Assembly (NCBI GenBank): GCA_018710905.1
Contig: DVIZ01000075.1
Coordinates: 1 to 39,469 of the forward strand
Direction: 5' to 3'
Source of the DNA: Candidatus Scybalomonas excrementigallinarum
GTDB taxonomy: Bacteria; Bacillota; Clostridia; Lachnospirales; Lachnospiraceae
DNA length: 39,469 nucleotides
Shown: positions 7,775-13,252 of the stretch, piece by piece
How the letters are laid out: every line of letters starts with the position of its first letter
Position numbering within the stretch: the stretch's first letter is position 1
Position numbers and translations under genes: made by a program
The notes under the pieces: generated by a model
What the model saw: only the letters and a program-made list of their open reading frames with translations
Database searches by the model: none
Told to the model about the DNA's origin: nothing

Positions 7775-7812
7775 TAAAATAATTGTGTTTAGACAAATTC
7801 ACAATTATTTTA
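7775..7812 (-). promoter_or_regulatory. 13-bp perfect palindrome and probable promoter/operator of the catabolic operon
   Basis: TAAAATAATTGTG and CACAATTATTTTA are perfect inverted copies with a 12-nt centre. On the minus strand a plausible promoter is embedded in it: TTGTGA, 17 bp, TATTTT (each hexamer 4/6). A dyad overlaying a promoter 75-110 nt upstream of the phosphorylase ATG is what an operator would look like. It could bind the neighbouring DeoR protein or another repressor. Confidence 0.55.
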
Positions 7813-7926
7813 TTGATGAAATTACCTTTCTAATCAGCATAATTCCTATATTGTAAACGTCTACGATCCACATTGTACAACATTTTTCCATAAAAATCAA
7901 CAATTATTTCTTGTTTTTTGTTGTTT

Positions 7927-8000
7927 TATGTGAATTTTAGTTTTGATATGTTGGATTTTTGATGATTTTTGTTGTATTTATGTTGGATTTATGTGGGTTT
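7927..8000. promoter_or_regulatory. Four direct repeats (TATGTkGrnTTT) in helical phase, candidate DeoR operator array
   Basis: Copies begin at 7927 (TATGTGAATTT), 7947 (TATGTTGGATTT), 7979 (TATGTTGGATTT, identical) and 7990 (TATGTGGGTTT). Offsets of 20, 32 and 11 bp are close to 2, 3 and 1 helical turns, so all sites face the same side of the DNA. An inverted relative (ATGTTGTACAATGTGG) lies at about 7868-7885. The array sits between the operon promoter and the deoR promoter, which suits autoregulation and operon control. Confidence 0.5.
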
Positions 8001-8016
8001 CTATTCTATAAATATC

Positions 8017-8044
8017 TTTACATTTTTTTCCCATATGATATAAT
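8017..8044 (+). promoter_or_regulatory. Promoter that originally served the DeoR gene, now reading into the IS607 element
   Basis: TTTACA (8017-8022) and a perfect TATAAT (8039-8044) are separated by 16 bp on the plus strand; start expected near 8051. The AAGGAG at 8073-8078 just downstream has no start codon after it. The promoter and ribosome-binding site fit the regulator gene that now begins at 10077. Confidence 0.72.
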
Positions 8045-8156
8045 TTTTTATAAACTTTATGTTGAATTATATAAGGAGATAATTATTAGTTAATAAAAAT
8101 ATATATAAACATAATCAAATATAGTATAATATAATCATAGAAAGGTTGTGATTATA

Positions 8157-8783
8157 TTGAGTAAACATTATAAACCTAATGAATTTGCAGAGTTGCTAAA
8201 CGTATCTGTTATAACTTTACAAAGGTGGGATAATAATGGCAAATTAAAAGCGTTTAGAAGCCCTACTAATAGAAGATATTACACTTACGAGCAATATCTT
8301 GAGTACAAAGGTATTAATAAAGAAGATAACAATAGAAAAACTATTATTTATACAAGAGTTTCAACTTCTAATCAAAAAGATAATTTAAAAAATCAAGTGA
8401 AGTTTCTTAGACAATATGCTAATGCTAAGGGAATCATAGTAGATGAAGTTATTGAGGATTATGGCAGTGGATTAAATTATAATCGTAAAAAATGGAATAA
8501 ACTTATTGATAATTGTATGCAAAATGAAGTAAATACAATTATTATAACTCATAAAGATAGATTTGTTCGTTTTGGTTATGATTGGTTTGAAAGATTTTTG
8601 TCTAAATTTAATGTAGAAATTATAGTTGTAAACAATGAAAGTCTTTCACCACAAGAAGAATTAGTTCAAGATATCCTATCAATACTTGATATTTTTAGTT
8701 GTCGCATATATGGATTAAGAAAATATAAGAAAAAGATTAGAGAGGATGAAGAAGTTGAAAAGAGCATACAAGATAGAGATTAA
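8157..8783 (+). CDS. tnpA: IS607-type transposase TnpA (MerR-like HTH plus serine recombinase)
   Basis: The N-terminus is a MerR/excisionase-like winged helix (YKPNEFAELLNVSVITLQRW, then GKLKAFRSPTNRRYYT). The rest is a compact serine recombinase domain with the catalytic YTRVSTSNQ motif (Arg then Ser, near residues 67-69) and THKDRFVRFG. It ends with a short basic tail after DIFSCRIYGLRKYKKKI. About 209 residues is the usual IS607 length. I prefer the TTG at 8157 because AAAGG lies 11 nt upstream; the in-frame GTG at 8148 would leave only 2 nt. No frameshift or stop is seen, so it should be active. It overlaps tnpB by 38 nt. Confidence 0.92.
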   Translation: MSKHYKPNEFAELLNVSVITLQRWDNNGKLKAFRSPTNRRYYTYEQYLEYKGINKEDNNRKTIIYTRVSTSNQKDNLKNQVKFLRQYANAKGIIVDEVIEDYGSGLNYNRKKWNKLIDNCMQNEVNTIIITHKDRFVRFGYDWFERFLSKFNVEIIVVNNESLSPQEELVQDILSILDIFSCRIYGLRKYKKKIREDEEVEKSIQDRD

Positions 8784-9915
8784 ACCGACTCGAGAACAAA
8801 AAAATAAGATACATCAAACCATTGGTGTATCAAGATTTATATATAACTTTTATATTGCGCATAATAAAGAAGTTTATGAAAGAGAAGGAAAGTTTATTAG
8901 TGGAATGGATTTTTCAAAATGGTTAAATAATGAATATATACCTAATAATCAAGATAAAAAATGGATTAAAGATGTATCTTCTAAAGCAACGAAACAAGCG
9001 ATTATGAATGCCGATAAAGCTTTTAGAGAATTTTTTAAGAAATCGAAAGGATTTCCTAAGTTTAAGAAAAAGAAAAATCAAGACGTGAAAGCATATTTTC
9101 CTAAGAATAATAAAACGGATTGGACTTTAGAAAGACATAGAGTTAAGATACCTACTCTTGGGTGGGTAAGACTTAAAGAGTTTGGATATCTACCTATAAA
9201 CTCAATAGTTAAAAGTGGGACAGTCAGTAAAAAAGCTGATAGATATTATGTTTCCATATTAGTTGAAGAAAAAGATATTGAAGTGTATAAACCTACAAAT
9301 GAGGGAATCGGAATTGATTTAGGAATCAAAGATTTCGCAATATGTTCCGATGGAGCAAAATTTAAAAATGTAAATAAAACTTCTACTGTCAAAAAAATAG
9401 AAAAGAAATTAAAACGAGAACAAAGAAAACTTTCAAGGAAATATGAGAGTTTAAAAATAAGAAATAAAAAAGAGAAAGGAGAAGCTACTCATCAAAATAT
9501 TCAAAAACAAGTATCCAAAGTACAAAAACTTCATCAAAGATTAACTAATATAAGAACTGATTATATTAATAAAACAGTATCTTCAATAGTAAAGCAAAAA
9601 CCAAGCTATATAACGATAGAAGATTTAAACGTAAGTGGAATGATGAAGAATAAGCATTTATCTAAAGTAGTTGCAGGTCAAAAGTTCTTTGAGTTTAGAA
9701 CGAAATTAACTACGAAATGCAAAGAGAACAATATAGAACTTAGAATAGTTGATAGATTTTATCCATCAAGTAAGACTTGTAGCAGTTGTGGAGAGATTAA
9801 GAAAGATTTAAAACTTAAAGATAGAGTTTATAAGTGTAATTGTGGACTTACTATTGATAGAGATTTAAATGCAAGTATGAATCTTAAAAATGCTAAAAAA
9901 TATAAGATAGCTTAA
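8746..9915 (+). CDS. tnpB: TnpB RNA-guided nuclease of IS607 (Cas12 ancestor family)
   Basis: This 389-residue protein has all TnpB landmarks: an N-terminal OrfB_IS605 HTH segment (YKIEIKPTREQKNKI), the split RuvC nuclease with D191 (GIGIDLGIKDF), E292 (ITIEDLNVSGMM) and the third acidic motif TIDRDLNASMNL (D371/D373). A zinc ribbon has C345, C348, C364 and C366. All catalytic and zinc residues are present, so the nuclease should be competent. The ATG at 8746 has a purine-rich site too close to it; a TTG at 8755 with GAGG upstream is an alternative start. Its guide RNA is expected to come from the 3' end of the gene and the adjoining right end. Confidence 0.93.
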   Translation: MKKLKRAYKIEIKPTREQKNKIHQTIGVSRFIYNFYIAHNKEVYEREGKFISGMDFSKWLNNEYIPNNQDKKWIKDVSSKATKQAIMNADKAFREFFKKSKGFPKFKKKKNQDVKAYFPKNNKTDWTLERHRVKIPTLGWVRLKEFGYLPINSIVKSGTVSKKADRYYVSILVEEKDIEVYKPTNEGIGIDLGIKDFAICSDGAKFKNVNKTSTVKKIEKKLKREQRKLSRKYESLKIRNKKEKGEATHQNIQKQVSKVQKLHQRLTNIRTDYINKTVSSIVKQKPSYITIEDLNVSGMMKNKHLSKVVAGQKFFEFRTKLTTKCKENNIELRIVDRFYPSSKTCSSCGEIKKDLKLKDRVYKCNCGLTIDRDLNASMNLKNAKKYKIA

Positions 9916-10087
9916 ATTCAAAAGCACTTATATATGTACGGAGGGCTAACTTCGGAATTTAAGCCTTTGGAGAGCCATATCAAATCGTAGTAGCTTAGGC
10001 AAGGCGAGGTTCTATGAAGAAGGAAAAATCTCGATATGGGTATATTTGACCATATTTTGAGTAGCAGAAAAACTCTATGCTTGCAGA
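9916..10087 (+). ncRNA. Predicted omega/re-RNA scaffold of TnpB with guide running into deoR
   Basis: In IS605/IS607 elements the TnpB guide RNA spans the tnpB 3' end and the right end of the element, with the guide copied from flanking DNA. Here the 150 nt after the tnpB stop are non-coding and rich in pairings: GCCTTT with CAAGGC, and a terminal hairpin ATATGG-10 nt-CCATAT (10034-10056) flanked by CTC/GAG. If the element ends near 10067, the guide begins with AAAAACTCTATGCTTGCAG, which is the deoR leader and first codons. The 5' end is unknown and may lie inside tnpB. Confidence 0.5.
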
Positions 10088-10841
10088 AGAAAGAAAAGAA
10101 ATAATATTAAAGCAACTTTATGAAGAAGGTAAAGTTTTGGTCCAAGACTTAAGTGCCTCAATTAACGTTTCTACGGAAACGATTCGAAGGGATCTAAAAG
10201 AACTAGAAAATGAAAGTCTTTTAAAAAGAGTACATGGCGGAGCTGTTTTAACAAAAAAAATTAATGGTGAATTATCGGTTAATATTAGAAAAAATATCTT
10301 TCTTGACTCAAAAAAAATAATTGCTTCTAAGGCAATAAAATATATCGTAGATGGTTCTACTATTTTTTTAGATAGTAGTACGACTTCCATTGAAATTGCA
10401 GAAGAACTATTTCGATATAATCACCTAAAAGTAATTACAAACTCTCTTCTCATCGCAGAAATTTTATCTAAAAATATAAATATTCACCTTATATTAATAG
10501 GCGGTAACTTTAATGCCAAAAATTTCTCATTTATTGGATATGCTGCTCAAGAACACTTAAATCGCTATTTAGCTGATATTTGTTTTATTTCCTCTACTGG
10601 TGTCAATGAAATGGGATTACTAGTGGATTCTAGCGAAGATGAAGCTATTATTCGAAGACTTATGATTGAACACAGTGAGAATAAATATTATGTATTAGAT
10701 GACACAAAATTCTATCGTTCTTCCACTTATGTTATTGGAAATTTAAATCAATTTACTGGAATACTAAGCAATAAGAAACTCCCAAAAGAACTCACCAATT
10801 CAATTAAACCAAATTCCTCTATTATTTTAGATGATAATTAA
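10077..10841 (+). CDS. DeoR-family transcriptional repressor, likely regulator of the nucleoside/DHAP operon
   Basis: This 254-residue protein has a DeoR N-terminal winged helix (LAEERKEIILKQLYEEGKVL, then STETIRRDLKELENE, ending in the family signature KRVHGGAVL). It also has the sugar-phosphate-sensing DeoRC domain with DSSTTSIEIAEEL, TNSLLIAEIL, LIGGNF, FISSTGVNEMGL and YYVLDDTKFYR. DeoRC domains sense phosphorylated sugars, which fits the pentose-1-phosphate or ketose-1-phosphate intermediates of the adjacent operon. The gene is divergent from that operon and lies beyond the IS607 insertion. No proper ribosome-binding site remains in front of its ATG, because the insertion appears to have removed it. 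The frame itself is intact. Confidence 0.9.
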   Translation: MLAEERKEIILKQLYEEGKVLVQDLSASINVSTETIRRDLKELENESLLKRVHGGAVLTKKINGELSVNIRKNIFLDSKKIIASKAIKYIVDGSTIFLDSSTTSIEIAEELFRYNHLKVITNSLLIAEILSKNINIHLILIGGNFNAKNFSFIGYAAQEHLNRYLADICFISSTGVNEMGLLVDSSEDEAIIRRLMIEHSENKYYVLDDTKFYRSSTYVIGNLNQFTGILSNKKLPKELTNSIKPNSSIILDDN

Positions 10842-10867
10842 AGGGAATCTGTTTACTCTAAAAATAA

Positions 10868-10896
10868 AGGAGGTATCACATAACATGATCCCTCCT
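10868..10896 (+). terminator. Hairpin after deoR that also buries an AGGAGG sequence
   Basis: AGGAGG-T-ATCA pairs with TGAT-C-CCTCCT around CATAACA. It lies 27 nt after the deoR stop but is followed by AATAAG, not a T-run, so termination would be weak. The same AGGAGG could act as ribosome-binding site for a short ORF starting at 10885. Confidence 0.4.
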
Positions 10897-10968
10897 AATA
10901 AGATACGGTTATTGAAAAGATATTCGAAAATACAATTTCTTAGTACGCAAAAATGGAGCGAAAAATAA
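10885..10968 (+). CDS. Doubtful 27-residue basic small ORF with sequestered ribosome-binding site
   Basis: ATG at 10885 follows AAAGGAGG by 11 nt and opens a 27-codon frame that encodes a basic peptide (MIPPNKIRLLKRYSKIQF at the N-terminus) and ends in TAA. The first codons CCTCCT pair with the AGGAGG, so translation would need the hairpin to open. It overlaps the terminator of the tRNA operon on the other strand. No family is recognised, and the frame may be coincidental. Confidence 0.2.
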   Translation: MIPPNKIRLLKRYSKIQFLSTQKWSEK

Positions 10969-10987
10969 TTTCTTATTTTTCACTCCA
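10954..10987 (-). terminator. Terminator of the tRNA-Tyr/tRNA-Leu operon
   Basis: TGGAG-GAAAAATAA pairs with TTATTTTTC-CTCCA with one mismatch per arm. On the minus strand the stem is followed by TTTTTGCG. It lies about 20 nt after the tRNA-Leu 3' end. Confidence 0.8.
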
Positions 10988-11005
10988 CTTTATCGCATTT
11001 ATCAA

Positions 11006-11091
11006 TGCCGGCGACCGGAATCGAACCGGTACGGGAGATTAGTCCCGCAGGATTTTAAGTCCTGTGCGTCTGCCAGTTCCGCCACGCCGGC
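11006..11091 (-). tRNA. tRNA-Leu (UAA)
   Basis: The reverse complement gives an 86-nt class II cloverleaf with acceptor GCCGGCG/CGCCGGC and anticodon loop ACTTAAAAT (anticodon TAA). A long variable arm, GCGGGACTAATCTCCCGT, and a GGTTCGATTCC T-arm complete it. CCA is not encoded. It follows tRNA-Tyr by 4 nt in the same transcript. Confidence 0.96.
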
Positions 11092-11095
11092 ATAA

Positions 11096-11177
11096 TGGAT
11101 GGAGAAGGATTCGAACCTTCGAAGTCGTCGACAACAGATTTACAGTCTGCCCCCTTTGGCCACTCGGGAATCCATCC
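11096..11177 (-). tRNA. tRNA-Tyr (GUA)
   Basis: The reverse complement is an 82-nt class II tRNA with acceptor GGATGGA/TCCATCC, anticodon loop ACTGTAAAT (anticodon GTA) and a variable arm TTGTCGACGACTTC. It is the first gene of a two-tRNA operon with tRNA-Leu. Confidence 0.96.
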
Positions 11178-11199
11178 ATTTCATATCTGACAGTTTCTT

Positions 11200-11228
11200 A
11201 TTATACTAAAGTACAAGGCATATTGCAA
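11200..11228 (-). promoter_or_regulatory. Promoter of the tRNA-Tyr/tRNA-Leu operon
   Basis: On the minus strand TTGCAA (11223-11228), a 17-bp spacer and a perfect TATAAT (11200-11205). Start expected near 11193, 16 nt before the tRNA-Tyr 5' end. Confidence 0.85.
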
Positions 11229-11246
11229 GGACTTTTTTCATTTTTT

Positions 11247-11316
11247 TTAAATTTTTCTATCCTTTTTCTTTTCTGATTTTAAAATGTTACACTGACTAAA
11301 AGTATTTTAATCGATA
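11247..11316 (-). pseudogene. Decayed 3' end of a GH13 amylase gene
   Basis: A 27-nt segment (11249-11275) is identical to 13255-13281, the last codons of the intact amylase gene, and similarity continues leftwards in the gene for about 40 nt more (ATTAAAATACTT versus ATTAAAATGCTT, and so on). In frame the end reads ILKSEKKKDRKI then stop, against ILKAEKKKDRKI in the intact gene. A one-base deletion and in-frame stops show that the copy is dead. It lies exactly where the amylase would end if the two genes at 11385-12851 were absent. Confidence 0.75.
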
Positions 11317-11384
11317 AATATCTTTCATACATTTCTCCATTCTTTGTTTACAATTTATTTACTCATACCTTTATTATTCTATTA

Positions 11385-11933
11385 TTAGTTATTGATACAA
11401 GCCTCTGTTTTAATTACAAAGAGGCAATGATAATATTTCCCTTCCCATTCATAGGATATATCAAATCCTCTTAAACTTTCTCCTGTTTTATAGTCTTCTA
11501 AATTGGAACTAAAACCAACAGCAGGATGAGAAGTTATAGAAAAGGTATAAGTATTCTTATCCTTGAATTTATAATCAATCCTTTGAGTCATGTTGCTTTG
11601 ATACTTAAGTGTTCCTTCCTCTGTAAGAATAGAATCTTGAATCATTAATTGCTGTACACTTATACGAGAAAAATGGATCTTGATTTCACTTTCCAACTCT
11701 AAATACAAGAGTTCTTCCGTATTTTGAATGTATTTCTTCCAAGGAATCTGTTCGCTTATACTTTTTTCCATATACAAATAATATGGAATTTCCTTACCAT
11801 TAACTGAAATAGTTACCATTGGCTTTTCTTTCTTACAGCCCGAAATTATCGTAAGTAAAAATAGGGTTAAAACAATATTTACTATTACTTTTGTTATTTT
11901 TCTAAGACACATCAAAAAATATTTACTTCCCAT
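11385..11933 (-). CDS. Small predicted lipoprotein, function unknown
   Basis: This 182-residue protein has a lipoprotein signal: a basic start, a hydrophobic core VIVNIVLTLFLLTII, and lipobox ISGC with Cys33. The mature part begins KKEKPMVTISVNGKEIPYY. It is a charged beta-rich domain with no motif I recognise. An ATG seven codons in (M8) is an equally possible start, because neither has a strong ribosome-binding site. It follows the secreted Cys/His protein by 18 nt, so the two are probably co-transcribed. It would be anchored to the outer face of the membrane, possibly as a partner or immunity-like protein to its neighbour; that is speculation. The pair appears to be an insertion relative to the amylase. 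Confidence 0.65.
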   Translation of the reverse strand: MGSKYFLMCLRKITKVIVNIVLTLFLLTIISGCKKEKPMVTISVNGKEIPYYLYMEKSISEQIPWKKYIQNTEELLYLELESEIKIHFSRISVQQLMIQDSILTEEGTLKYQSNMTQRIDYKFKDKNTYTFSITSHPAVGFSSNLEDYKTGESLRGFDISYEWEGKYYHCLFVIKTEACINN

Positions 11934-11951
11934 ATCTCTGTTACCAATTAT

Positions 11952-12851
11952 TTATCTTCGCCATACACTAACATTTGATAATGAATATGGACAATCATGT
12001 ACTCTATGTGACATTAATGGTCCTTGTCCCCATTTTGAATATACCGTTATATATTTTATAGTACTTCCACCATTTGTATGAGAAACTGCAGAATGATCTG
12101 TATAATAAATAATATCATTAGATGCTATTGCTGTATAATTGGATACTCCAGATGCAATTTTAGTATAACTTCCATCAGACATATATAGTGATGGATCATT
12201 CATCCAATAAATATTATTAGCATCTCTTAAATACCAAGCATAAGAATGACAATTATATTTTGCAGTGGAATTAGAAATCAATGTAGCATTAGGATAAGCT
12301 TTTTTAGCATAGTCATCTAATTGTTTTCTTTCAGTTGCAGAAATTTCTCCCAGCGTATAAACTGTAACAGAGGAACCATTTGGTGTACGTACAGATAAAC
12401 GTGGTGTTATATCACTATCCAAAATATATCCTCGAAGAAGATTGATTAAATGAGCTTGAACTTCATCAAATTCATTACTTTTATTCATCCTATTAAGAAC
12501 TTGATTAGAATCATCCCTACTAAGAAATTCAGCTAATGCATCACATTCAACTTGAAGCTTCTTAAGTGCAGTATCCCAATCTGAATATGCAAAAAAATCA
12601 AAAAATAAAGGATAATCTAAAATAGCTTTAAGAACACCTTCTGTAGAAAGATTATCTAAAGTAGATTGTGGTATTCTACAAGCTTCTACTTTTTGATCAT
12701 GTGTAGTATAAGCCTTCCAGATGGCACTTTCTGTTGTAATAGGATAAGCATATGTACTTATTTCTTTGCTATCTTCGCTATCAGCATAAATCAATATAGA
12801 ATTTGAAACTAATAATGTTACAATTAATATTATTGAAAATATTTTTTTCAT
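11952..12851 (-). CDS. Secreted protein with candidate Cys/His (papain-fold-like) C-terminal domain
   Basis: Of 299 residues, the first 24 form a Sec signal peptide (MKKIFSIILIVTLLVSNSIL, cleavage predicted after IYA). Residues 30-170 are helical and carry no known motif. The C-terminal 110 residues contain YNCHSYAW (Cys201), NDPSLYMSDGSY, a TDHSAVSH stretch (His253, His258), and YSKWGQGPLMSHRVHDCPY (W274, H282). A Cys near the start of a domain followed by a His after a beta-strand is what NlpC/P60 or CHAP-type amidases show, so peptidoglycan or peptide hydrolysis is plausible. I do not recognise an exact family. AAGGAG lies 5 nt before the ATG. It is the upstream partner of the lipoprotein gene. 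Confidence 0.7.
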   Translation of the reverse strand: MKKIFSIILIVTLLVSNSILIYADSEDSKEISTYAYPITTESAIWKAYTTHDQKVEACRIPQSTLDNLSTEGVLKAILDYPLFFDFFAYSDWDTALKKLQVECDALAEFLSRDDSNQVLNRMNKSNEFDEVQAHLINLLRGYILDSDITPRLSVRTPNGSSVTVYTLGEISATERKQLDDYAKKAYPNATLISNSTAKYNCHSYAWYLRDANNIYWMNDPSLYMSDGSYTKIASGVSNYTAIASNDIIYYTDHSAVSHTNGGSTIKYITVYSKWGQGPLMSHRVHDCPYSLSNVSVWRR

Positions 12852-13252
12852 AAGAGCTCCTTTATATAATAGTAATAGAATTTACAACAAAACGGAGAAG
12901 TATATATAATGGATTTTATTTTCATATACCGACACTCTATTTCAGATACATGGACTTTATAACTGAACAAAGTTAGATATTTAATAGATTCTTAGTATAA
13001 TCTTTTAGCTTTATTCAAACACATTATCCTAAAAGTACTTATAGTTTCCCCTCCTTTCATTAAAATACCAATAATAGAAAGACTATCTTCTCCATTTATT
13101 ACTATTTTTGACAATATAATAAATTCAATATAAAATTATATTCAATTTACATATTTATAATTACAAATTATTATAAAACAGACCAATAATATGTGATATT
13201 ATATGTTATTTATTGATATATGTCAATAAATTTTAATCTAAACATTATTTTT
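12852..13252. other. 401-bp AT-rich gap between the secreted-protein gene and the amylase
   Basis: No credible ORF is visible. On the minus strand there is a strong orphan ribosome-binding-like sequence (AAAGGAGGGG, about 13053-13062) not followed by a suitable start codon, perhaps a gene remnant. A small dyad, TTTATTGA-TATATG-TCAATAAA (about 13209-13230), lies 23 nt after the amylase stop and might act as a weak terminator. The rest is low-complexity A/T sequence that presumably holds the promoter for the gene at 12851. Confidence 0.5.

Larger units (their letters stand above)
8079..10067 (+). mobile_element. IS607-family insertion element (serine recombinase tnpA plus tnpB)
   Basis: The element carries a MerR-HTH/serine-recombinase transposase and an RNA-guided nuclease TnpB in the usual order. 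As is normal for IS607 there are no terminal inverted repeats. I place the ends by logic: on the left, directly after the orphan AAGGAG (8073-8078); on the right, just after a terminal hairpin ending in GAGTAGCAG (to 10067). Both junctions share AG. Removing 8079-10067 rejoins AAGGAG to AAAAACTCT-ATG, a perfect 9-nt spacer for the regulator. Size would be about 1.99 kb, normal for the family. Ends may be off by several bases. Confidence 0.8.

Noticed and set aside
7915-8000. CRISPR array
   Set aside because: The repeats are 11-12 bp, irregularly spaced and partly degenerate, with no cas genes; operator sites fit better.
8101-8157. Intrinsic IS607 promoter at the second TATAAT (near 8125)
   Set aside because: There is no recognisable -35 at proper spacing; the upstream host promoter at 8017-8044 is sufficient to explain expression.
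10868-10896. Confident terminator of deoR
   Set aside because: The hairpin is strong but is followed by AATAAG rather than T residues; kept only as a low-confidence element.
13045-13075. Small ORF after AAAGGAGGGG in the 12852-13252 gap
   Set aside because: The nearest ATG is too far from the site and gives only about ten codons; probably a remnant.
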